34,195 nt of DNA from the NCBI GenBank assembly GCA_910577185.1, contig CAJTLR010000022.1, forward strand, positions 1-34,195, read 5' to 3'. Positions 1 through 7,593 of the stretch are shown one piece after another. Every line of letters begins with the position of its first letter. Within the stretch, counting starts at the first letter, position 1. The position numbers and the translations under genes are program-made. Source of the DNA: an uncultured Acetatifactor sp. GTDB lineage: Bacteria > Bacillota > Clostridia > Lachnospirales > Lachnospiraceae. The notes beneath the pieces were generated by a model, which was not told where the DNA came from, made no database searches, and was given only the letters and a program-made list of their open reading frames with translations.

Positions 1-33
1 GAAATAAGGGCTGAAGATTCCGAGAAGTTATAA
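1..33 (+). CDS. Possible 3' end of an upstream gene (partial)
   Basis: Frame 1 is open from the window edge for ten codons and stops with TAA at 31-33, while the other two forward frames stop almost at once. It is co-directional with the AICAR transformylase that follows. In many Clostridia that gene is preceded by a separate IMP cyclohydrolase gene, so this could be its tail, but ten residues cannot show it. A 6-bp hairpin (GGCAGG 38-43 with CCTGCC 52-57) lies between the two genes. Confidence 0.3.
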   Translation, partial: EIRAEDSEKL

Positions 34-90
34 GACAGGCAGGGAGGAAGACCTGCCGGGAAAAGAAAACAAGAAGGGAGAATTGAGAAG

Positions 91-1269
91 ATGAAAGAGA
101 TAGAATTAAAATATGGGTGTAATCCCAATCAGAAACCGTCCAGGATTTTTATGGAAGATGGAGGAGAGCTTCCGGTGACAGTGCTGAACGGAAGGCCCGG
201 ATACATTAATTTTCTGGATGCCTTTAACGGCTGGCAGCTGGTGAAGGAACTGAAAGAAGCTACGGGGCTGCCGGCGGCGGCTTCATTCAAGCATGTGTCT
301 CCCGCAGGCGCCGCAGTGGGACTTCCGCTGGATGAAACGCTGGCAAAGATATACTGGGTGAGCGATCTTGGGGAACTTTCTCCGCTGGCCTGTGCCTATG
401 CCAGAGCCAGGGGGGCGGACAGAATGTCCTCTTTTGGCGATTTTATCGCTTTATCCGATGTGTGTGACGCGGATACGGCAAGGCTGATCAAGAGGGAAGT
501 CTCCGACGGCGTTATCGCGCCGGGATATACGGAGGAGGCTCTTGCCATGCTGAGGGCGAAAAAGGGAGGCGGTTACAATGTAATACAGATGGACGAATCC
601 TATGTGCCCGCTCCCGCTGAGAAAAAACAAGTATACGGAATTACGTTTGAACAGGGAAGGAATGAACTGGATGTGAACGGAGACCTGCTGTCCAACATTG
701 TCACGGAGAAAAAGGATATTCCCCGGGAGGCCCTGATGGACATGAAGATTGCCCTGATTACCTTAAAATATACCCAGTCCAACTCTGTGTGCTATGTGAA
801 GGGCGGCCAGGCCATCGGTATCGGCGCAGGCCAGCAGTCGCGTATTCACTGTACCAGGCTGGCGGGCACCAAGGCAGACAACTGGTATCTGCGCCAGTCT
901 CCCCAGGTACTGGGGCTGCAGTTTGTGGATAAGCTGGGCAGGGCAGAGCGGGACAATGCCATTGATGTCTACATCGGTGATGAGTATATGGACGTACTTG
1001 CAGATGGCGCGTGGGAGAAGGTGTTCAAGGTAAAGCCGCCGGTGTTCACCAGGGAAGAAAAGCGCGCATGGCTTGACGGGATGCAGGAAGTGACACTTGG
1101 ATCGGATGCCTTTTTCCCGTTCTCGGACAATATTGAGAGGGCCCATAAGAGCGGTGTGAAATATATTGCCCAGCCCGGTGGTTCTGTCCGGGATGATGCG
1201 GTGATCGAGTGCTGTGATAAGTACAATATGGTGATGGCATTTACGGGAATCCGTCTGTTCCATCATTGA
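91..1269 (+). CDS. purH: Phosphoribosylaminoimidazolecarboxamide (AICAR) formyltransferase, stand-alone
   Basis: Catalyses formyl transfer from 10-formyl-tetrahydrofolate to AICAR, the penultimate step of de novo purine synthesis; cytoplasmic. The 392-residue product matches the transformylase part of PurH: it begins directly with the ELKYGCNPNQ segment and has a KHVSPAGAA segment near residue 67, in the place of the KH-containing active-site loop of classical PurH. The MGS-like IMP cyclohydrolase domain of bifunctional PurH (usually about 520 residues) is absent, so cyclisation must be done by another protein. AAGGGAG lies ahead of the ATG. No clear terminator follows. Identification of the family is firm; the symbol is borrowed from the bifunctional enzyme. 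Confidence 0.9.
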   Translation: MKEIELKYGCNPNQKPSRIFMEDGGELPVTVLNGRPGYINFLDAFNGWQLVKELKEATGLPAAASFKHVSPAGAAVGLPLDETLAKIYWVSDLGELSPLACAYARARGADRMSSFGDFIALSDVCDADTARLIKREVSDGVIAPGYTEEALAMLRAKKGGGYNVIQMDESYVPAPAEKKQVYGITFEQGRNELDVNGDLLSNIVTEKKDIPREALMDMKIALITLKYTQSNSVCYVKGGQAIGIGAGQQSRIHCTRLAGTKADNWYLRQSPQVLGLQFVDKLGRAERDNAIDVYIGDEYMDVLADGAWEKVFKVKPPVFTREEKRAWLDGMQEVTLGSDAFFPFSDNIERAHKSGVKYIAQPGGSVRDDAVIECCDKYNMVMAFTGIRLFHH

Positions 1270-1462
1270 CAAATACTGGTATCCATTCAGAAGGAAACGA
1301 TATTCTGGTTGCTGTCCACCGGCCCCGCCGGGAGGCGCTTTCATATGGTTTATCGTGATATCCCGGGGAGGCAGCACGGTGTATGGTCTGCGTGTACGGG
1401 CAGACAGTGACAAATTAATACAATGAACTGCCGTGATACCCCTATAATTGGGAGAAATATAG

Positions 1463-1492
1463 TTGAAAAATTGTGTGGGATTATGATACAAT
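1463..1492 (+). promoter_or_regulatory. Predicted sigma-A promoter for glnS
   Basis: TTGAAA (1463-1468) is followed after 18 bp by TACAAT (1487-1492). Transcription would start near 1499 and leave a leader of about 210 nt before glnS. The region 1270-1462 between the purine gene and this promoter shows no gene and no convincing terminator. Confidence 0.55.
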
Positions 1493-1499
1493 GACCTTA

Positions 1500-1712
1500 T
1501 TGCATGTGTGACGGGGCCGGAGGGGCATGATGACCATATGAATGATAATTATGGCAAAATGCCCTGATTCCGGGCAGGAAGTGGCCGGAGGGGCACCATA
1601 GCCGTAAAGGGGCCCGGTCATGGCGAAACAGGAATTATGAAAAAGTATAAGCTATAAGCGCGGGGCAGTTTTGCCGCGGGAATCGGGACAGCAGGAAAGG
1701 TAAGACAGGAAG
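1500..1712 (+). promoter_or_regulatory. Long structured glnS leader, no recognised riboswitch
   Basis: About 210 nt separate the predicted promoter from glnS. The stretch carries a 13-bp direct repeat, GGCCGGAGGGGCA, at 1515-1527 and 1583-1595. GGGCA of the first copy can pair with TGCCC at 1560-1564, a short GCCC/GGGC hairpin spans 1561-1575, and a bulged CGCGG..GCA / TGCCGCG hairpin spans about 1659-1678 just ahead of the ribosome site. No T-box core sequence (AAnnTGGnACCGCG) is present, so this is not a standard tRNA-sensing T-box. The function is unknown. Confidence 0.35.
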
Positions 1713-3380
1713 ATGAGTGAAACGGAATCCAAGAACTTTATAGAATTGCTGATTGACAAAGATCTGGAGGAGGGCGTCTATGATACGGTGCATACGCGCT
1801 TTCCGCCGGAACCCAACGGATATCTTCATATCGGGCATGCCAAGTCCATCCTTTTAAACTATGGCCTTGCGCAGAAATATCACGGAAAGTTTAATATGCG
1901 GTTCGACGATACAAACCCTACCAAGGAAGACGTGGAATTTGTGGAGTCCATAAAGGCGGATATTCAGTGGCTGGGTGCGGACTGGGAGGACAGACTGTAC
2001 TTCGCCTCGGATTATTTCGGGCAGATGTATGAGGCGGCGGTGAAGCTGATCAGAAAGGGAAAGGCATATGTGTCGGATTTGTCTGCGGATCAGATCAGGG
2101 AGTATCGGGGAAGCCTGACGGAACCCGGCCGGGATGATCCTTTCAACACCCGCAGCGTGGAGGAGAATCTGCGTCTTTTTGAAGAGATGCGTGACGGAAA
2201 ATATGCGGATGGGGAGAAAGTCCTCCGCGCCCGTATTGACATGGCGTCACCGAATATCAATATGCGGGATCCGGTGATATACCGTGTGGCGCATATGCAT
2301 CATCACAATACCGGAGATAAATGGTGTATTTATCCCATGTATGACTTTGCACATCCCATTGAAGATGCCATAGAGGGAATCACCCATTCTATCTGTACCC
2401 TGGAATTCGAGGATCACAGACCGCTTTATGACTGGGTGGTGCGGGAACTGGAGTACCCGGTGCCTCCCCGGCAGATAGAGTTTGCAAAACTGTTTCTGAA
2501 AAATGTGGTTACAGGAAAAAGATATATCAAAAAACTGGTGGAAGATAAAATTGTGGACGGCTGGGATGATCCCAGGCTGGTGTCCATCGCCGCGCTGAGA
2601 CGCAGGGGATTTACACCGGAATCCATTCAGAGGTTCGTGGAATTATGCGGTGTCTCAAAGGCCTATTCCATTGCGGATTATGCCATGCTGGAGTACTGTA
2701 TCCGGGAGGACCTGAAGACAAAGGCACCCAGGATGATGGCTGTGCTGGATCCGGTAAAGCTGGTTATCGATAATTATCCGGAGGGGCAGACGGAGATGCT
2801 GCCGGCAGGGAACAATCCGGAGAATGAGGCGCTGGGTACAAGAGAAGTTCCCTTTGGAAGGGAATTGTATATTGAAAGGGAAGACTTTATGGAGGAGCCG
2901 CCCAAAAAATATTTCCGCATGTTCCCGGGAAATGAAGTGCGGCTGATGAATGCTTATTTTGTAAAATGTACCGGCTGTGTGAAAGATGGGGCCGGTAATG
3001 TGACGGAGGTGCACTGCACCTATGATCCTGCGTCCAGGGGAGGCAACAGCCCGGATGGACGCAAGGTGAAAGGAACCATTCACTGGGTGGCTGCCGCAAC
3101 ATGTGTTACTGCCCAGGTACGGCTGTACGAAAACATTATTGACGAGGAGAAGGGGGTATATAATGAGGACAAAAGTCTGAATTTAAACCCGAATTCCCTT
3201 ACCGTATTAAAGGACTGCCGGCTGGAACCTGCTTTTGCAGGGGCGGAAAGTCCCAGCCGTTACCAGTTTGTGCGTCAGGGATTTTTCTGTGTGGATGCGA
3301 AAGATTCCAGACCGGACGCGCTTGTGTTTAACCGCATTGTATCCCTGAAAAGTTCGTATGTCCTGCCAAAGCAGGAGTGA
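1713..3380 (+). CDS. glnS: Glutaminyl-tRNA synthetase
   Basis: Charges tRNA-Gln with glutamine in the cytoplasm. Class I synthetase signature HIGH is at residues 39-42 within PPEPNGYLHIGHAKS. The second signature, MSKR in the E. coli enzyme, is replaced here by VTGKR (about 266-270), followed by the typical GWDDPRL and ALRRRGFTPE segments. The C-terminal third matches the two anticodon-binding beta-barrels. Length (555) is normal. Having GlnRS means the organism need not make Gln-tRNA only by amidation of Glu-tRNA. The gene has its own promoter and long leader; RBS GGAAAGG/AGGAAG precedes ATG. Downstream is the DUF2225 gene on the same strand after 139 bp without an obvious promoter. Confidence 0.95.
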   Translation: MSETESKNFIELLIDKDLEEGVYDTVHTRFPPEPNGYLHIGHAKSILLNYGLAQKYHGKFNMRFDDTNPTKEDVEFVESIKADIQWLGADWEDRLYFASDYFGQMYEAAVKLIRKGKAYVSDLSADQIREYRGSLTEPGRDDPFNTRSVEENLRLFEEMRDGKYADGEKVLRARIDMASPNINMRDPVIYRVAHMHHHNTGDKWCIYPMYDFAHPIEDAIEGITHSICTLEFEDHRPLYDWVVRELEYPVPPRQIEFAKLFLKNVVTGKRYIKKLVEDKIVDGWDDPRLVSIAALRRRGFTPESIQRFVELCGVSKAYSIADYAMLEYCIREDLKTKAPRMMAVLDPVKLVIDNYPEGQTEMLPAGNNPENEALGTREVPFGRELYIEREDFMEEPPKKYFRMFPGNEVRLMNAYFVKCTGCVKDGAGNVTEVHCTYDPASRGGNSPDGRKVKGTIHWVAAATCVTAQVRLYENIIDEEKGVYNEDKSLNLNPNSLTVLKDCRLEPAFAGAESPSRYQFVRQGFFCVDAKDSRPDALVFNRIVSLKSSYVLPKQE

Positions 3381-3519
3381 GGGCTGCACAAGTATTTCCG
3401 GCTGCCTGAAATCTGCTTTCCAGGGACATCAGGGGGAGTTCCCGAAGCGGTAAAAATGGATTCATTCAGAAAAGGAAAAGCAGGAAAGGCGGGGCGTCCC
3501 GGGGAAGACGGAGGAGAGA

Positions 3520-4365
3520 ATGGGAATATTTTCAGGGTTAAAAAATTTAGGCCTGGGGAATATGGAAGGCATGGATCTTTTTGAGGAAAAAAAGGATCAG
3601 GTGAAACAAAAGCCCGAACCCATAGCGCCTCCCAAGCCGGAGGAGAAAGATTTGATCTATGACAGATCTTTTGTCTGTCCGGTGTGCGATTCCACATTTA
3701 CCTCCAAGATCATGAAATCCAGCAAGGCCAGGCTTTTGGGGACGGATCCGGACCTGCGTGCCCGGTATGAGGGCATTGACGCGGTAAAATATGATGTGGT
3801 AATGTGCCCTGTCTGCGCATACGCCGCGCTGATCCGCTATTTTACCAATGTGACTTCTTCCCAGGCCAGGCTGATCAAGGAAAAAATCAGCCAGTCAGTG
3901 AGTCTTACCAAGTATAATGATGAAATTTACAGCTATGAGCAGGCTATGGAGAGATATAAACTGGCGCTTGTAAATGCGGTTATAAAACGTGCAAAACCAA
4001 GCGAAAAAGCATATATCTGTCTCAGGAGCGGCTGGCTTCTCAGGGGGTATGCGGAGAGCCTGAAAGAGAAGGAAGATTATGACAGTAAGCTGGTAGATGG
4101 ACTGGCGAAGCAGGAAAACGAATTTCTGGAAAACGCCTACAAAGGTTTTTCGGAGGCCAGACAGTCGGAGATGTTTCCCATTTGCGGCATGAACACTGTC
4201 ACGCTGGATTATCTGGTGGCAGTGCTGGCAGTGCGCTTTAAAGATTATGAGGTGGCCACGAAGCTTTTGAGCGCGGTCATCACGGCTCCAGGGGCAAACG
4301 CCCGTATCAAGGACAGAGCCCGGGAATTAAAGGAGCAGATTATACGTGACATGAAAACAAAATGA
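3520..4365 (+). CDS. DUF2225 family protein (zinc-binding, unknown function)
   Basis: The 281-residue soluble protein has two CPVC motifs, at residues 53-56 and 96-99, separated by a conserved-looking helical spacer; this is the hallmark of DUF2225, in which the four cysteines are expected to bind one zinc. The rest is helical and TPR-like (residues about 120-281). There is no signal peptide or membrane segment. GGAGGAG precedes the ATG. A Pro/Glu/Lys-rich linker (residues 24-45) comes before the first Cys pair. It may be co-transcribed with glnS. The biochemical role of the family is not established. Confidence 0.8.
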   Translation: MGIFSGLKNLGLGNMEGMDLFEEKKDQVKQKPEPIAPPKPEEKDLIYDRSFVCPVCDSTFTSKIMKSSKARLLGTDPDLRARYEGIDAVKYDVVMCPVCAYAALIRYFTNVTSSQARLIKEKISQSVSLTKYNDEIYSYEQAMERYKLALVNAVIKRAKPSEKAYICLRSGWLLRGYAESLKEKEDYDSKLVDGLAKQENEFLENAYKGFSEARQSEMFPICGMNTVTLDYLVAVLAVRFKDYEVATKLLSAVITAPGANARIKDRARELKEQIIRDMKTK

Positions 4366-4477
4366 CGGAGTTCCGGCAGCGGATACGGGGGAAGAACAGG
4401 TTTGCCGCAGCATCCGCGCAGGCAGAAGGCGCCGTAAGGAAGGCCGTGTGTCCGGGACGCCGGAACAGGGGTGCATT

Positions 4478-5962
4478 TTGAATGAGATGATTTTTCAGCT
4501 GTGTACGGACGGAAGCAGATGTCTGTACGAGCAGATATATGAACATATCAGGGGAGAAATCAGGGAGGGGAAGCTTCTTTCGGGAGAGAGGCTTCCCTCC
4601 ACACGTTTTCTGGCAGAGTATCTGCAGGTGGCCAGAAGTACGGTGGACTATGCCTATGGACAGCTGATCAGCGAGGGATATATAGAGTCAAGACCCTGCA
4701 GCGGATACTATGTCTGTCCCATGGAGGAGCTGGTTCAGCTGGAAGGGCCCATGGGGACGGAACAGAAGGACGCGGAAACTGCAGGCAGGGAAAATTCCGG
4801 CAGAAGGGTTAAGGCGGAAAAAAACAGGGAAAAAAGCCCGGCCGGCCGGAGCGGAGAACAAGAAACGGCTGGGGAAAACGGTTACCCAATTGATTTTTCA
4901 CCATATGACATAGATATGGCGGGTTTTCCTTTCGGTGTCTGGAAGAAAATTACCAAAAATATTCTCACTTATGCCAACAGTGATCTTTTTGCCAGGGGAG
5001 AATCCCGGGGAGACGAGACCCTGCGGCATACCATTGCAAGATATCTGCATTCTTCCCGGGGAGTCAACTGCCGGCCGGAGCAGATTATTGTGGGGGCGGG
5101 AAATGATTACCTGCTGATGCTTCTGGAAAAAATTCTGGGCCGCCATGTGCGCATTGCCATGGAGAATCCCACATATAAGAGATCGTACCGGATTTTCCGC
5201 TCCTTTGCCTACCGTATCGCCACGGTAGACATGGATGAGTCAGGCATGCGGGCAGACCGGCTGGAAGAGGCAGATGTGAGTGTGGCTTATGTTATGCCCT
5301 CCCATCAGTTTCCCACGGGGACGGTTATGCCTATCGGGCGGAGGCTGGAATTGCTGAAATGGGCAGACAAAGGGCCGGACCGGTATCTGATCGAGGATGA
5401 TTATGACAGTGAGTTCCGGTTCCATGGGAAACCCATACCGGCGCTGCAGGCATCAGACCGTCACGGAAGAGTGATTTATATGGGAACCTTTTCCAAGGCC
5501 ATCGCGCCGGCCATTCGCGTCAGCTTTATGGTGCTGCCGGATTCCCTCCTGGAAAGATATCTGGAAAGATGCTCTTTTTATTCCTGCACGGTATCCAGAA
5601 TAGACCAGAGGATTCTGGATGAGTTTATCAGGGAAGGCTATTTTGAACGGCACCTGAACAAAATGAGGAAAATATACCGCACCAAGCATGAAACACTGCT
5701 GGAATGTCTGCGCGGTGTGGAAAAGAATTTTTTCATATCGGGTGAAAATGCAGGACTACACCTTCTTTTGACAGCACGGACAAGTGTGGCGGAGGAAGAA
5801 CTGGTGCAAAGGGCTGCCGAAAACAAGGTAAGGGTATATGGTCTGTCGGAGAGTATGGTGGAAGATACCATGGGCAGGTCGGCAGTGCTTCTGGGATTCG
5901 GGGGACTGTCCGAGGAAAAAATAAGGGAAGGGACGGGGCTGCTGGAAAAAGCCTGGCTATAG
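4478..5962 (+). CDS. MocR-type transcriptional regulator (GntR HTH fused to aminotransferase-like domain)
   Basis: Cytoplasmic PLP-dependent regulator. The N-terminal winged helix (YEQIYEHIRGEI ... GERLPSTRFLAEYL ... STVDYAYGQLISEGYI) is GntR-type. A basic, low-complexity linker of about 60 residues follows, then a fold-type I aminotransferase domain with ENPTY, EDDYDSEFR and the PLP-lysine motif GTFSKAIAP (Lys340 from this start). PdxR/GabR/MocR relatives control vitamin B6 or amino-acid genes, but no pdxST or gab gene lies near, so the target is unknown. The start is uncertain: TTG 4478 has AGGGG six bases upstream; GTG 4448 and ATG 4487 are in-frame alternatives. A terminator follows at 5981. 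Confidence 0.85.
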   Translation: MNEMIFQLCTDGSRCLYEQIYEHIRGEIREGKLLSGERLPSTRFLAEYLQVARSTVDYAYGQLISEGYIESRPCSGYYVCPMEELVQLEGPMGTEQKDAETAGRENSGRRVKAEKNREKSPAGRSGEQETAGENGYPIDFSPYDIDMAGFPFGVWKKITKNILTYANSDLFARGESRGDETLRHTIARYLHSSRGVNCRPEQIIVGAGNDYLLMLLEKILGRHVRIAMENPTYKRSYRIFRSFAYRIATVDMDESGMRADRLEEADVSVAYVMPSHQFPTGTVMPIGRRLELLKWADKGPDRYLIEDDYDSEFRFHGKPIPALQASDRHGRVIYMGTFSKAIAPAIRVSFMVLPDSLLERYLERCSFYSCTVSRIDQRILDEFIREGYFERHLNKMRKIYRTKHETLLECLRGVEKNFFISGENAGLHLLLTARTSVAEEELVQRAAENKVRVYGLSESMVEDTMGRSAVLLGFGGLSEEKIREGTGLLEKAWL

Positions 5963-5980
5963 AAAAATGCAGCGCAATCC

Positions 5981-6001
5981 AAAGCTGCGGGACAGCTTTT
6001 T
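5981..6001 (+). terminator. Rho-independent terminator of the MocR-type gene
   Basis: AAAGCTG (5981-5987), loop CGGGA, CAGCTTT (5993-5999), running into further Ts. Repeat copy 1 begins immediately after the T-run. Confidence 0.65.
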
Positions 6002-6091
6002 ATGCGCAGGGGCGCGTTAAGGAAATCAGCAGCAAAAGCTGCACGCGCCCGGCGCGGCGAGTAGGGGAAGATGAATCTTTCCTACTCGATT
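6001..6091 (+). repeat. Dispersed modular palindromic repeat, copy 1 (modules C-B)
   Basis: Starts ATGCGCAGG right behind a terminator. Module C: GGGCGCGT (6010-6017) pairs with ACGCGCCC (6043-6050) and encloses GCAGC-AAAA-GCTGC (6029-6042). Module B: CGAGTAGG (6058-6065) pairs with CCTACTCG (6081-6088). It is nearly identical to copy 2 at 8633-8722 and shares both modules with copy 3 at 15975-16128. The right arm of module B overlaps the end of the minus-strand gene 6082-6468 and supplies its stop codon. Confidence 0.85.
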
Positions 6092-6468
6092 GATTCATGG
6101 ATGGGAGGTTCTTCGTCGGAGACATCTTCCTCGTCAAAAAATTCTTCCACAGTATCCTCGGCTTTCTCACAAGTCTGGGCTACTTGTTCGGAGAGAGGCG
6201 TGAAGGAACTTTTTTCGGAAGTGTCTCCCCCGGTTTCCTCAGCGACAGAATCCGCGGCGTCTGCTTCACCATTTTCCGTCTCAGCGTTCAGGGGAACATA
6301 GCTGCGGGAAGCATCGGTATCTTTGTCTGTGTCGCTGAAGTCGTCATAATCATCTTCCTCAAATTCTGCCTGGGACGCTTCCCTTTTTTTCATAAAATAA
6401 CATACGGCAGCGGCAGCAGAGGCAACGGCGGCAACCGTCAGTAAAAGCTTGCCAGATTTTTTGGACAT
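6082..6468 (-). CDS. Small membrane-anchored acidic protein, unknown function
   Basis: The 128-residue product has a short basic start (MSKKSGK), one hydrophobic segment at about residues 8-26 (LLLTVAAVASAAAAVCYF), a KKRE stop-transfer-like patch, then a strongly acidic, Asp/Glu/Ser-rich tail of about 95 residues with low complexity. Expected topology is a single N-terminal membrane anchor. AAAGGAG sits eight bases from the ATG. No domain was recognised. Its last residues and TAG stop lie inside repeat copy 1, so the C-terminus may have been altered by that element. Such short anchored acidic proteins are common in Lachnospiraceae; no role is inferred. Confidence 0.65.
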   Translation of the reverse strand: MSKKSGKLLLTVAAVASAAAAVCYFMKKREASQAEFEEDDYDDFSDTDKDTDASRSYVPLNAETENGEADAADSVAEETGGDTSEKSSFTPLSEQVAQTCEKAEDTVEEFFDEEDVSDEEPPIHESIE

Positions 6469-6581
6469 AATAGACTCCTTTCAGTTGGAAAAGTTTGGTT
6501 TTTCTTTCCCTTAGATATTAATACTATTTTGCAGAAATGAAAAGGGAATATTCATTATTTAAGCAAAAATTTATGATTTAG

Positions 6582-6610
6582 TTACCGTTTCGTAATAGAT
6601 ATGATATAAT
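6582..6610 (+). promoter_or_regulatory. Predicted promoter for the TetR gene and its repeat leader
   Basis: TTACCG (6582-6587), 17 bp, TATAAT (6605-6610). The same TATAAT recurs at the end of every 75-bp unit downstream (6680, 6755, 6830, 6905), but only this outermost copy has a fair -35 hexamer at proper spacing. Confidence 0.5.
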
Positions 6611-6910
6611 AAGTCCATATTCTTGGCAGGAAGAGGCCGAATGGCCATCCCATATCATGATTGATATGCAATCATGATATATAATAAGTCCATATTCTTG
6701 GCAGGAAGAGGCCGAATGGCCATCCCATATCATGATTGATATGCAATCATGATATATAATAAGTCCATATTCCTGGCAGGAAGAGGCCGAATGGCCATCC
6801 CATATCATGATTGATATGCAATCATGATATATAATAAGTCCATATTCCTGGCAGGAAGAGGCCGAATGGCCATCCCATATCATGATTGGGTTGCAATCAT
6901 GATATATAAT
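6611..6910 (+). repeat. Four 75-bp direct tandem repeats, each with a perfect 12-bp-arm dyad
   Basis: Units start at AAGTCC 6611, 6686, 6761 and 6836, with a fifth AAGTCC at 6911. Each unit holds a GGCC-GAAT-GGCC palindrome and a dyad with arms ATATCATGATTG / CAATCATGATAT around a 5-bp centre (6652-6680, 6727-6755, 6802-6830, 6877-6905). Units 1-3 have centre ATATG; unit 4 has GGTTG with both arms intact. Units 1 and 2 differ from 3 and 4 at one position (TTCTTGG versus TTCCTGG). The array fills the leader of the TetR gene. Multiple operators for that regulator are a natural guess, not shown. Confidence 0.95.
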
Positions 6911-6949
6911 AAGTCCAAAATACAATATTTACAAATGGGAGCAGATTTT

Positions 6950-7564
6950 ATGAACAGTAAGTTTTTTGACTTGAAAAAAGAAAAACAGGACAGAATGATC
7001 AATGCTGCGCTGAAGGTATTTGCGCTTCAGGGGTACCGCCACGGCAGCACGGATGATATTGTCAGGGAAGCTGCCATAAGCAAAGGACTTCTGTTCCATT
7101 ATTTTGGAAGTAAGCTGGGAGTATACCAGTTCATATATGATTACAGTGTCAGGTACATGAATCTGGAGCTGAGATCCACGGTGAATCCCAAGGAAGAGGA
7201 TCTGTTTCTGGTGATGAAGCAAATCGAGAGGGCCAGAATGCACGCAATGAGGGGATATCCGTATATGCAGCAGTTTCTGAACCGCTCTGCGTCCGAAGAT
7301 TCCTATGAAGTGCTTTTGTCCGTGGAGGAGAAACGGAATGTTCTGGAGGAGACCTACGCTGCCATTGAGGGGCAGATAGACTATCAGGCCCTGCCTGCGG
7401 TGGCAGATGGAAAAAGACTGAAGAAAATGCTGGATTTTACCATAAAGGGCCTCATGACGGAACGGTTTCAGGATGCCTCCTTCCAGCCGGAGATGCTGTA
7501 TGAGGAGATCTGTGATTATCTGGACATGATGGGAAAAATCGTAACAGCCCGGACAGGTGTCTGA
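6950..7564 (+). CDS. TetR/AcrR family transcriptional regulator
   Basis: 204-residue cytoplasmic repressor-type protein. The N-terminal HTH matches TetR: RMINAALKVFALQGY, then STDDIVREAAISKGLLFHYFGSK, followed by a helical ligand-binding or dimerisation domain without recognisable ligand clues. The start is the ATG at 6950 with GGGAG eight bases upstream. The frame is open further upstream through repeat unit 4, with another ATG at 6866 behind AGGAAGAGG, which would add 28 residues; family fit favours 6950. It lies downstream of the 75-bp repeat array and converges with the DUF6062 gene after about 30 bp. The regulated gene is not evident; autoregulation is plausible. Confidence 0.88.
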   Translation: MNSKFFDLKKEKQDRMINAALKVFALQGYRHGSTDDIVREAAISKGLLFHYFGSKLGVYQFIYDYSVRYMNLELRSTVNPKEEDLFLVMKQIERARMHAMRGYPYMQQFLNRSASEDSYEVLLSVEEKRNVLEETYAAIEGQIDYQALPAVADGKRLKKMLDFTIKGLMTERFQDASFQPEMLYEEICDYLDMMGKIVTARTGV

Positions 7565-7593
7565 ACTGTTACGGAAAAATCGTTTTTTGGTAT

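Noticed and set aside
763..1491. 242-codon minus-strand frame over the purine gene
   Set aside because: It runs antisense to a confidently identified enzyme and has no ribosome site or family match.
6578..6925. 115-codon minus-strand open frame with 25-residue repeats
   Set aside because: It is a by-product of the 75-bp tandem repeat, whose length is a multiple of three; there is no ribosome site and no plausible protein composition.
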